Positions 46,941-58,364 of a stretch of 64,000 bases of DNA are shown here, in pieces. The position numbers and the translations under genes are program-made. This stretch comes from Hyperoodon ampullatus. Taxonomy: Eukaryota > Chordata > Mammalia > Artiodactyla > Ziphiidae. The notes under the pieces were generated by a model that was not told where the DNA came from, searched no databases, and saw only the letters and a program-made list of their open reading frames with translations. The stretch is from assembly GCA_949752795.1 (NCBI GenBank), contig OX457068.1, positions 60,887,582 through 60,951,581 on the forward strand, written 5' to 3'. Each line of letters opens with the position of its first letter. The first letter of the stretch is position 1.

Positions 46941-47839
46941 TTTGAATTTCACTGAAACACTTTGCCCATATGTAGTCAGTGAGAGTCATCTTCATGACTA
47001 AGATTCACTGCTACTTCAGATAGAAACTTCATTGACCCACCCAATTTCTATTTTATTGTTTTAAATTGACATGGCACATCATCCACATTTGTCATTTTCC
47101 TTCTTCACTCTTGCAAAGTTGTCTTCACCAAGATATGGTTTTGATTCACCATGAGTTTAATAAGTCCGATAACAAGCTTCTCAATTAAGGTCTTTTGTAT
47201 AGACAGGCATCTTAACTGCAAATAAGAGTAGAATTCAAAAATTGCTAAAAACTAAAAAGAAGCCAGGACTTGGGGAAGAAACATCCTCTAAAGTCTTTCC
47301 AGTCAGACAATAATTCTTCTTCTTAACATATTACTGACTGGGGGATTTTTGCAGAAACTAACACCTGTGGCTGGCGATTTGTTATGTAAGTGAATATTGA
47401 AATGTCTCCAGTCAATAACGTTCAGGCAACAAAAGACGTATTAAGCCGTCTCTGGTCAATAAGTTGTTAAACACTGGTATTCCCCCTGAAATTCTCTTTC
47501 ATATAAGTTATTTAAATAATCAAAGAGAGTTTTTTTCTTATTCTGACTAAAAGATTACATTTTTCACTATTCTCGTTGCTAGTGGTAGCAGTATGTTTTA
47601 AAATGACGCTCTGAGAACCTGACTCAATGTTTCAGATATGATTTTGACAAGCACAAAGCTGAGAAAAATCACATGCCTTTATTTTGAATTATAGTTCTAA
47701 CTCTATGATAAATTAATTGGATGTAAAAAAAAAAGAAAGAGTGAAATAAGGATAGGGAGGTGAGATGACAAAGTTAATATAGAGATCTGAGTTTATAATG
47801 TAAATATTCTGTTTTGGGCTTTATGCTGTGCATATATAC
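46941..47839. other. No gene; contains a spaced repeated motif
   Basis: Unassigned. Two similar words lie 46 bp apart, tctccagtcaataacgtt (about 47,404) and tctctggtcaataagttg (about 47,450), in a stretch with several CpG sites. Confidence 0.45.
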
Positions 47840-48035
47840 AGTATTTAGAGATTCCAAGGGGGTTTACATATGCTATATTATTTGATCCACACACCAAGCC
47901 ATTACAGTAGATAAGACTGGGTAATAATCCACATTTGATATTCTTGTAAAATTAATTATTTACATATGACAATTGCTTAAAGCTGAGGCTACACGTATTG
48001 GAACTCTCTCTTGGTGGAGCCTAAATCCCTGGCAT
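47840..48035 (-). repeat. MIR SINE relic
   Basis: Antisense MIR order: 'tttacatatgctatattatt', 'tgatccacacaccaagccat', 'aataatccacatttgatatt', 'gcttaaagctgaggctacac', then 'tggtggagcctaaatccctg'. Confidence 0.65.
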
Positions 48036-49139
48036 GAGTATATTTCTCTCATAGAGTAATTCTCATACATCTGATCCTTCACTCTAATATTAATCGACAA
48101 GCTTCAGATTTTGGTGTCGACAACACAAGATGTTTTTCTACTTGAACGTCTTTAAAAGTAAGATTCATAATGCATTAATGCTATATAAATGTCACCCTTC
48201 TCTTTCCTCTCAAAATCCCACTATTCACTTTTATAATTCACTCAACTATAAGATCTTTCATACCTTTAGCATAATAAGATCAGCCTACATCCTTATCTTT
48301 TCTCTCTTTCCCTTGACTTGTTGGCCAGTGTACCTGTATACGTGTGCTTGTGCTTGCATGCACATGTGTGTATGTGTGTGTGGAGAAGGGAGAATAGATT
48401 TCTCACTTTCACTTCTAAGATTCTGGCTTTGAAATTAAGAGAATTTGAGAGTGTGTGTCTATGTTTGCCTTTGAGGCTGTGTCTATTTGGACACATTACA
48501 CATCATGACCTAATTACTTGTGGTCCCCACCATGTGTATTCCCAGGTTTACTTCCCTTGTATTCTCCCCAATGTTCCAGATGCTTCTTAAGTTTCACTCT
48601 CATTCAGCAGATTTGAAATCAATAAGGTTTGGTGGTAAATGTGGAGGGTTGTCATTTCTTAATTATCTTTCTTTTCTTCAAAGCCTCTTGCCACAGCTCT
48701 ACACTAACAAAACTGTCTCAGCCCTTCTCCTTGTGGCAAATTTTGGTTTGGGGTTCTAAAGTTTTATTAGTCCAAAAAATCTCTCCTGGAAGCTACTTTA
48801 TTCCTCATAACCCCAGGCAGAAGCCAACACCCTCAAAAAAAGAGAAAAAAGAGAGAATCTTATTGTGGTTTTATAAGTGTCTCCTTGATGCCCCATTGCA
48901 AAGACATATTCAAGTCTGCCAAACTTCAAGATAAGTTCCATGCTCAACTTCTGTCTATGGTGTTCAGTAAGCTGTCCCTTCCTCTTCCTGCAGATTTGTG
49001 AAATTTAAGGGTTGTTACTGGGAAGACTTAGTGGCACAAATAAACCTTCAAAGTGAGCAGACTCTCACTGATTGTTTTGTTGAAATATCCTTTGTTGTCC
49101 AATTCAAAGGAGGAAGTGAGTAATAGAGTGGGAACTGCA
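48036..49139. other. No gene; short GT-rich patch
   Basis: Contains a TG/CA-rich patch at about 48,330-48,390. The 90- to 101-codon frames here overlap it or have no domain. Confidence 0.5.
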
Positions 49140-49300
49140 TTTTGAGAAAACTGGATTCAATACTAAGCTCTTCAGCTAACCAGATGGATGACATTTGGGC
49201 GAATTATTTAGCATCTCTCTACTCAGTTTCTTCATCTTTAAAAAGAGTTGAATTGGCTGCTGATCTCTATGCTTTTGTCTAAGTCTACCACCCTATGTTT
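49140..49300 (+). repeat. MIR SINE relic
   Basis: Blocks 'gaaaactggattcaatacta', 'catttgggcgaattatttag', 'ctactcagtttcttcatctt' and 'taaaaagagttgaattggct' follow the MIR order. Confidence 0.7.
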
Positions 49301-49309
49301 ATAAATCAC

Positions 49310-49520
49310 TTACTAACCTAACAAATATCTATTGCCTGTTCCTTTGTACCAGACTTTATGCTGGAGTCTAGGGGTATGAAGATATAAGATGAAATGTCCA
49401 CACTCAATGCATTACAGTCTAACTGGTGTGGAGTCTATATAAACCAAAAAATAAGTGCAATCCTCGTGAAGTGTGATAGCAAAGGAAGAATTCCTAATTC
49501 AGGTTGAGGGAAGAAAGTGA
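49310..49520 (-). repeat. L2 LINE relic (antisense)
   Basis: Blocks 'caaatatctattgcctgttc', 'ccagactttatgctggagtc', 'aggggtatgaagatataaga', 'acagtctaactggtgtggag' and 'gtgatagcaaaggaagaatt' match antisense L2 3' sequence. Confidence 0.6.
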
Positions 49521-49679
49521 GCAGTGAATACTGGATTTTATTTACTTTTCCATTTCTCAGTTGTTCAAGGAAGGATTACTAACAGTCTTGTCATTCAAAT
49601 ATATATCTCTATATATGATAATTTATTATAATATTTATATAATTATAATTGTCATTAATTACTATGTAATTATTGAGAA

Positions 49680-49800
49680 CTGTGTGCTGGTACTGGTCAA
49701 TATACTAAATATTTAGCATGTGTTATCACTTTTAAATTTAAAATAACTTTATAAGGTGAGTACTAGTGTTTGGTATTTAACTCTGATGAAACATGCAAAC
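49680..49800 (-). repeat. MIR SINE relic
   Basis: Antisense MIR: 'ctgtgtgctggtactggtca', 'tagcatgtgttatcactttt', 'ataactttataaggtgagta'. Confidence 0.6.
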
Positions 49801-50349
49801 CCAAAATTTTCATAGTGTAGCATAATAAATGGTTATACCTCACTTAAGTGTTGAGAGGCTCTTTATTGTAGCTTTCTGTGAATTGATGACTCAAAACTCA
49901 GATTCCTTCCATCTTATAGAGCTGCCATCTTAAACATATGACCTCCAGTTTCTTGCAGGGAAAATAGAAAATCAAGTTGCATCTCTCAAAATTTTCTTAG
50001 TCCTACTTTTCATTTCATAAGTACTGAATTACTTGTAGCTCTTTGAATAGCCATACTATTTCATTCATCCTTTTTTTTTGTACATGCTATACCTTTAAAC
50101 TGAAAGTGATTTCTCTCTCATTCCTCTTAGAAAATTCCTATTCTACTTTCATACATAATACTTTTGTAAAGTTTTTTAAATACTGTATAAATTTTCAGGG
50201 ACTGTAGATAATTTGTTTTTCATCATGTGATGCTAAATGCTAAAAGTCAGACTTACAGTCAGGCAAACAAACACATACCGTCCTCTACTCAAATGTGCAT
50301 TATTCTCATTCAACTGAATATATTAAAAATCAAATTTAACTTTTCATTA
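49801..50349. other. No recognisable gene or repeat
   Basis: Unassigned, AT-rich. Confidence 0.5.
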
Positions 50350-50600
50350 TTCCTTTCCTTTTAAGACCCTTATTCTCTGTCAATGCCATGATTTTTCTTT
50401 TCCCTTACATATGGCCCTGACTCCCTCTACCTTGAAATTGACTTCCTAATAGCCTTGACACTGCTCTTTTGCAACACAGCATATGAGTGTCTCCTCTCCC
50501 CTTTCCCATGGCCATGGCACTGATATGGTTCAGGTCTTCATCACTCCTACCCTGACCACTCCAGTGTCTTCATACCCTCTAACCACTGCCCTCTTCAATA
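50350..50600 (+). repeat. L2 LINE relic (internal part)
   Basis: The words 'catggcactgatatggttca' and 'ggtcttcatcactcctaccc' correspond to the L2 block around 'ccctagttcaggccctcatcatctc'. Only moderately clear. Confidence 0.45.
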
Positions 50601-51284
50601 TATTTCACCTCTGCTTCGAGAAATTTATATATTTGTCCTTTTTATGTCCATGATGGTCTACATAGTAACTTATAGAGAAAAGGTGCTTAATAAATTACTT
50701 TGTTATTAACAATTTCAATGATACTTATTAATAATGCAAGTGACTATCTACATATACTGATAAAGCCTATGTATTATAGGGGAATCAATGAAGATGATTA
50801 CCACAAATGAACTTGCAATGTTCTTAGAAATCCAAAGATCTTAGAGGTACCATTGAGAAAACAATTATAAGTTTAAGTTGTATAACTGTGTATATGTGTG
50901 CATATGCTTATATAAGAACACCAACACATACACACAAATATGAACAATTCATCCAAATAATAAACTAGCTTGGACAAAGCCCTTTTTTTCAAACAATGCA
51001 AAATTTCTTAGGAAGATTTATTTCATAAGCCTATCTAAACCTATATCTTAGAAGGTAAATATAAAAGATATATATACAATAAAAGGGGCTCTGATTAGAA
51101 AGAGCAAATGGAAAAGGTCTATTTATCTGCCTGAACTATACATATATTTTTATCAATGACCCTCTCCTCAATCAATGAACATAAGTCTAGAACTGTGTGG
51201 GTAATTTTAGGGCATACAAAGAAGTAAATCACACAGATCTTGCCTTTAAAAATTAATATTCACACCTTTAGGTGCAAAGAACTT
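50601..51284. other. No recognisable gene or repeat
   Basis: Unassigned. A short 'tgcttaataaattactttgt' near 50,680 could be the end of the neighbouring L2. Confidence 0.45.
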
Positions 51285-52195
51285 TCCAATCATGGTGTGA
51301 AACCAGAAATTATCAAAGAAAATACTAAGATATTCAAACAAATAAAAATGTAAAATTTATCCAGGAAAAAATATATATGTAAAAGGCAAATAACAAAATG
51401 AAAAATAATACAAGCAACATAAATAAAAAGGGCTAATATCATTAATATACAGTTGTCATAAATCAATAAGAATGCTCCAGGACAAAAATGAGCAAAGGGT
51501 ATAAAGAGACAATTCATAGAGGAGTAATTATAAATGACTTGTAAGTACATGAAAAAATGTTCAATCTTAATAGAAATGAATGTAAAACAAATTAAAACAA
51601 GATATAATTTTTTACCAGTCAAATTGACAAAGCTCAAAAATAAGGATAGTATTCCATTTTGGCAAGGTTTTTGGTAAGCAGGCTCTCTCCTATACAGCGG
51701 TAGAGGGTTGGAATTTGTCTCACTTCTCTGGAAGGCAGTATCTCGTTATATCTTATATATTAAAGATGCACATGAAGTTGTTCTAATAGCTTTACTTATT
51801 AAAGGTATTCTAAAGAAATAATTGGACAAATTTTAAAAGACAAATGTATAAAGACTTTCACTGTGCCATTATTTACATTAGTGAAAGATAGGAGAGAACC
51901 TTAATGTTCAACAATAAGAAATTGATTAATATACAATGAAACTATTAAAATGACATATCTAATCTTTTGAAATAGGAAAATGCCCATGATATACTGATGA
52001 GTTGGAAGAGCAGACTGGAGAATAGTATATGGAATATGAATCCATTTTTGAAGAAATTTATTTATAAATAAAATTCTGGAAAGATTTATATGAGGTGTAA
52101 ATGGGTTTAAGTCTGAATGATTTATACAAATGATTATTTTGTTTTCTTTGTTCTTATCAGTTTAATTTTTTAACATAAATGTGGATTACTTTTAT
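51285..52195 (+). repeat. Ancient L1 3' region relic
   Basis: Follows the C-terminal ORF2 and 3' UTR order of old L1M families: 'taaatcaataagaatgctcc', 'gacaaaaatgagcaaagggt', 'acatgaaaaaatgttcaatc', 'cagtcaaattgacaaagctc', 'tcactgtgccattatttaca', 'tccatttttgaagaaattta'. No open frame survives. A 115-codon antisense frame at 51,290-51,637 is spurious. Confidence 0.75.
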
Positions 52196-55100
52196 AAAAT
52201 ATAATTTATGCTATAGGTTTAACATAATAGAGTCTTAAATTTAGAAGGAATCATTAAAATAATCTAATCTTGTCCATCCTAGAGACCAGTTTAAGAATCC
52301 ACTGAACAGAGTGTCTCTAATGGATGATAACTTTACTTGTCCTGAGTATTGCAAATGAGGAGGCCACTACTCTATGTTCTATTTTGGGATCTTCTAGCCA
52401 GTAAATTTTTTTTCCTTCTTCTGTCAAATTGAAATATTTTCCCAGTATTTTTGACTTATTAGTCCTAGTTTCTAGTGCTCAGGGAAAACAGAGGAGATTT
52501 TTTTTTTCCTACATGACAACCCACCAACTCTCTGAATAAATGATTATACTCCCTCTTGGTCTTGTCTTCACAAATATCTCAAACCCCAATGGCTTTATTA
52601 ATGGCTCATATGGCTTTGAGCTTCTCTTTTATCTTAGACATCCTTCCACGTTCCTCCACTCAGAGGCTTGATACATACCATTCAAAACTGGGGCTCAAGC
52701 CAGAATAGGAAAAATGACAAATGAAAAAGAACCTCAGAAAAAATATCTCTGTTGAGTTGGAATGAAAAACTCAGGCTTCATGGAAAAGATAGGACTTAAT
52801 AAAGATCTTATAGAATAAGTGAATTTTGATGACTGAAGAAGAGAAGGAAGGGCAATCTGAGCTCTGTGAAGCTAGAGAAAGTTTCCTTTTAAGGCCCAAA
52901 ACTTCAGTTCAAGAGAGAAATAAAGAGCACTTAAAATTTGCCTTTCTTTTCATTCATTCTTATATTCTTTTCGTTCCTTTCCTACTTCCTACTTTCTTTG
53001 TCATTGTGGGAAATGCCAAAAAATATTCAATAAAACAATGTTTGCTTTCTCACATCTTTTGTTGCTGTTATTGAAGCATTAATAATCTTTCATTTTAATA
53101 CTTTGCTTGTTATTATTCTATAAACTATTTCCTATATATAAATTTCAAATTCCCAGGTAAGCAATAAGCAACTTAAAGTCAGGGAGGAATCTTTAATTTC
53201 TTATTTAGCTCTCCCCATGTCCAGTACCATGTAAGAATGCATATTAGGAAGATTTTTTTGGGTTATTAAATAAACATTTTTGTTTTTATTGTATGGTGAT
53301 AAGTCCTTCTGAGCTATCATCCCATTTCTACCCCATCTCATAGGTGAAGGCTTACATCCTGTGCTGTTGTCAGGAGGAGGAATAAAGTCACAATAATTGA
53401 TGTCTTTGCTGAAGTTTATGTTCCTTCCAGTGGTAGATAAACTCTTACAACTTCTTCATACCACCTACTGTGTTTTTTGTGAAATTCTCAATGGAAGATG
53501 GTAGGGATCATTCTCCCCAGTGCATTTTGTTGCCTCTTAAGGCAAGAAGTGGAAAATTGCTGGGGGCTATAGAGCATTCAGTCTAAGAGTTGATACCTGG
53601 CTGACACATGTTACCTTACCTCTTACTCGTTCCTGTAGGCCTTTCCACTTCTCCTGACACCATTTGATACCATTACAGAGTGATGTCTTCTCAAAATTGT
53701 GAACAACTGGTTCTCAAAGCTTAGAATATACTCTGGCTGATCCAAGGGCCCAAACTATTTTCCTCCTAGCTGAAGAGACCCTCAGAAAAGCAAGAGGAGA
53801 TGATCCTACTTGGTTAATATGGCTTCTTTATACAAGAGTTGTTAAAAAAAGAGGTAGATGGTGCCTCTGAAGAGGTTTGGGAATTACTTTTCTCTGTTCA
53901 CTGTAGTCAAGAACTGACTTAATAAGGTTCAGAGTTAGTAGTTGACTCATAATCCTCCAACAGGAATGACTATCACATTGCATTTATCTTGCTAAGATAT
54001 GTCAAGGGGACAGGCCCTTGGGAAATATATGTAGTAAGCAAAATTTATACACCCAATACCCCCCATCTTTAGAGTTAGTATACCCCTCCTAGTCACTACC
54101 CCATATGTATCAAGTTCTATTCTCACCTGTGTTGCCAAATAAATGTTAATTTATAATAAAATATTTGCACATTTGGTCAGAAATGTTTTACTTAAAGAAA
54201 AAGTTTTCAGAATAAATTAAATGATGACTATTGTGGCAAACTAGGTAGGCAGTTATTTGATATACTTAGTTAGAAGATCTTCTAAGCTCCCACATAGAAG
54301 CAAAGTTTTCTTATGCAGGCTGGCTCTGTCTGGCATCATACAGCACATAACAGAAAAAAACCTATGGCCTGAATTCATTATTTCCAGTTCGTTTAGAGTT
54401 AAATTAAAGCTAAGTAGAAATTCTCTGTGATAAAATTTTGAGGAAATTTGTCATCATGAATACAGCACAGAAGAAAAATTTATGTTCTTAGTTGCTACCC
54501 AGACAACTACTTCTTCTCAATGTCACTGGCCATGGGACAGATGGCCAACATCAATCTCCTCCCCTGCAACTGCTGGATGTTAGCAGGTCTCTACAGGAAA
54601 AAGGGGATCCAAATTTGCTAGTAAAAGGGTAAAGCTAAACTGAGATATGAAGCTGGCTGAATACAGAGCCTTTAACAAAGAATATGAGAGTAGTGATATA
54701 AAGAGAAATTTTTGATGTAGGATGTGGTATCAGGAATGATGAATGGTCAAAGAGCATTTACTCCAGTCTAGATCCTAAACACACTATTATCCCTATTTTC
54801 TTCCAAAGTCAGTTTAAGCTCTTGATTAGTGTCTCACCAACCACACAATTCATCAGTGAGTTACTACAAATGTATATGATATGACATCTCATGAACCTGT
54901 GATATAGTACTGGATTTCTGTTACTCTCCTTTTATCAACAACTGGCTTCCAAATGCATAACTTGGATATATAACATCTTGAGTATTATTAACTGCCACTG
55001 GCACCTGATTCCAGTACAGAGTTAGAACATATACCCTCTGAGAAGGATAATGCAAACAAATTATCTAAGATATCCTTCTCATGATGACCACGTCCTCCCT

Positions 55101-55959
55101 AGAATGAAGCCCATGACTGACTGACAAGCCCAATGGAGAAAGAGCAGAAAACAGGAAAGCATGTATTATACACTGGCCTGAATTCATCAGACCGCCCTTC
55201 AGAAAGGGGAAATAACAAAGAGTGAATGGTGGGAAGTCACTTTATCTGCTAGAAAAATATGCCTTGTTCCCTACTCAAAAAAATGTGGTTGTGAAGCAAC
55301 CACATTATTTAAAGATACAAGGCAAACAGGAAGAGGCAAACCAAACACCCAGACCCTGAGAACTTCCCGCAAGTGCTCCCCTCAGCTGAGCTGGTTTGCT
55401 GTCATGATGGGCATGCTGACAGGCTGTAGTGGTTTCTGTGATCAGAAAGGAAAGAGGAAAGGAAAGTGACAGTTCCTCTTTAGCAACATATTTGGGAAGC
55501 AGTTGCTCATTCAAAGGAATAATAACGATTTCTATAACCAACCACCATCAGTTAAGCAATGCCATCGGAGAAAGAAGTCCAATGCTAAAATGTAAGTCCA
55601 ATGCTAAAATTCAGTAATTGCCTAAGAATAAGAGGCAAAAGAAGGCTGCCTGCAAAACCCTGGGAAGTGTTACATTAGAATCAATTGGCAACACATATGA
55701 CTTTAGTGGCAAAAGAACTTGAAAAATCTACATGTTAGCCTAAGAGAGTCCCTAGTTTTGAAATGCCCAATATGAGTGGACAGACATTTGAGGAACTACC
55801 CTGGTATGACAATCCAGGCCTCAGATCTCACTTCAACCACACTTTCAAATACGTAGAAATTCATTGCATGATCACCTCTGAGCTAAGTTGTTACTTTGTT
55901 GCTTCAGAAATCAGCAGCAGGTCTAAAGAGAGGGTAAATATTGTGACTGCAAAGCAAAT
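52196..55959. other. 3.8 kb without recognisable gene or transposon
   Basis: Only weak traces of ancient repeats (near 52,225-52,280, CR1/L3-like). Frames at 52,826-53,074, 55,305-55,541 and 55,763-55,975 have no domains. No lineage-specific SINE or L1 is present. Confidence 0.5.
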
Positions 55960-56090
55960 TCCTTATTTTTCTTAATCCTATCAATAGCCTACTGAACTAA
56001 GTATCAATGTCATTATTTTAGAGTGAAGGTACTGAGTTTAGAGTGACTGTTCCACCATCATAGAACCAGTCAGAGTCAGATCTATCAGAT
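55960..56090 (-). repeat. Possible MIR SINE relic
   Basis: Weak antisense MIR order: 'aatcctatcaatagcctact', 'taagtatcaatgtcattatt', 'gaaggtactgagtttagagt', 'aaccagtcagagtcagatc'. Confidence 0.45.
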
Positions 56091-57049
56091 GAGAAATCCT
56101 CTCCTCTCCCCTCTGTTCCATGGGGTAATACATATTTAGGGGACAGTGGCAAAGTGATACTCCACAGGAGACTGATTTCTCATTGCAGAGAAACAATTTC
56201 TTTGGGGCCAGAGTAAGCAGTCATGTGGGAAAAGTTCTTCCCTTGGATATAATGGAAAGCATGCATCCACAGCTTTCTCAGAACCCCAAAACCCTCTGAG
56301 AGAAGGAGAGCCAAAGACCCTCACCTTCCAGATACGGATTACACAGAAAAATGTACCACTTGCCTGACAGTGATATTAATGTATGTTTTCCCATTTCCCT
56401 CATTCCTCTGACAAGATGTAGTGTTACAGAGAACAAAATTAACACACTGGGAGGCTTTGTCATTAAAGAAATACAAGCTCACTTTGATTATTGCTGGCAA
56501 GAGAGCAGAGTGTGTGGTGCAAACACCAGTCCTATTCTCAAAACTAATATTCCTGCAGACAGCACAGCTCTGTCTCAGAGTATCTTGAACTGTGAGACGG
56601 GGGTGTAATTTTTCAAATCTAGAGGGACAAAATGATTTCCAGGCTAGGTACTTAAAGGTATAGCCAGCCATAGATCGCAATGAGCACAGCTGTCAATGTT
56701 GCCATAATCATTAAAAAAAAAAAAAGGAAACATGAGAGAGGAAGGAGGGAAATCACAAGAAGTGTTTCTAGCTATATTTGTATGAACAGAATATGTTATT
56801 TGTGAGACTGAGAGAGACACTTAAGTAGAAGAGTAAAAATAAGATGTATTTATTTGAAAGGAGTTATCAAATGTAATCAGGCAATTTACTGAAAGAATTT
56901 TAAAACTCTTAACTTTATTGTTGCAATTGTTGCCCGTCTTTGCATTCCAATTAAGGTGTTACTGTTTTAGTTAATTTTTTAAATTTACTTATATTTTCTG
57001 TTTTGGTATTTGATTAGAATCTGTTGATTATGGAAAAGTAGGTCTTAGA
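56091..57049. other. No gene; candidate conserved non-coding block
   Basis: Contains overlapping open frames on both strands at 56,339-56,680 (-) and 56,351-56,608 (+), which show that stops are rare here in several frames, but neither has a recognisable domain. No transposon was recognised. Confidence 0.4.
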
Positions 57050-57240
57050 CCAGGAATCAAAGATCCAGGCTCTAGTGCATATATTTTCCTCACTTATTTG
57101 TTACTATTTGATAAATTATGCCATACCTGAAGCCTCCATTTCCTCATCTGAAAATAGAAAGAATAATAGTATCTATGTTGACAACCCCACATAGCTTTGT
57201 GAATATCAAAAGGAAGAATTAATGAGAAAGCATATTAGAA
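57050..57240 (+). repeat. MIR SINE relic
   Basis: Clear 3' half: 'gcctccatttcctcatctga', 'aaatagaaagaataatagta', 'acatagctttgtgaatatca', 'ggaagaattaatgagaaagc'. Confidence 0.7.
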
Positions 57241-58344
57241 GCACAAGATTTGGCCTTCCCAAAGCTGTAAATGTCTCAGTAAGCACCAGGTTAATGAAAC
57301 TACATTGATATCTGGCAGAGGAGAGGAGATATGAGGGAGGACCAGATGTAAAAAAGCTGTACATTCTCTCAGAAATGGAACATAGGTTTTGTTTTGCCAC
57401 CAGAAATAGAAAAATCACTTAGTTCATCTGAAATGTGATTCACTGGTCCATGGCTTGAGGAGACATAAGCCTTTGGCTACATCACATAAAATATAAAATA
57501 AAGATAAACAATTCATATAATTGACTCAATTGTCCCACAAACCAGTGTGATGTTTAGTCTTTAAGGGAATAGATAATTACACCCATAACAAAACAGTTGA
57601 ATTTGAAAAATACTCTGCAAGGATATAAGCAAAAGGAGAGATTCAAAGGAAGCTTTATGTCCATAAAATAAAACATTTCAGATTCCTGAGAGGGAAAAAA
57701 ATGATCTCTTATAAAAATGACCAAACAATGGAGAACAATGATTATAAGACAAGTACTATTAAATTTTGGACAGCATAATTGTAATTAAAATTAAGAATTT
57801 GTGAATCTTCATCAACTAGTGGAAAGAAATATGTGAAGACAGAACTCAAATCTAAAGAATCAGGTCCTAGGACCAGCGTCTGGCAGAATGGGTGGGACAC
57901 CATGAACCCTGTGAATATGTCAGCCCAGGGAATAATAATGCTGTTTTATAAATGAGTAAAAAAATTTTCAATAGTTTAATTTGTATAAGGTCACAAAGAG
58001 AAAATTTTTAAAATAATTCTTAAGACCAGAGTCTTCAGTTGAGCTCCATGGGAAAGGCTTCAATTTAGATTATTACACTGCTGCAAAAACATGAATACTT
58101 TAAAAACAACTTATGAAAATGATGCAACCAACTGATTGACTATGTTCTGTCAAACACCTAAGGCTTTTCAGATGGAAATGTTAGTCATCAAAGTGGATTT
58201 CCAGGGCCATTTTAACAAGTAAACAGTAAAATTGGGACTCATTTCATATCAATAAAGAAAGAAACAAGGATTTACGTAAACTGACCATATATATCCAGAA
58301 TATTGGGCAAGAAAACAGCCAGAGGGGAGTAGGTTTTTCTCTTT
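57241..58344. other. No gene; possible MIR trace
   Basis: A weak antisense MIR-like series occurs at 57,925-58,045 (gttttataaatgagtaaaaa ... ataaggtcacaaagagaaaa). The rest is unassigned. Confidence 0.4.
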
Positions 58345-58364
58345 AAAATAGACTACATTTTCTG

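Noticed and set aside
56339..56680. 113-codon minus-strand frame with several cysteines, possibly a small secreted protein
   Set aside because: No signal peptide at its start and no recognisable fold; an overlapping plus frame is equally open. Kept only as a candidate conserved block.
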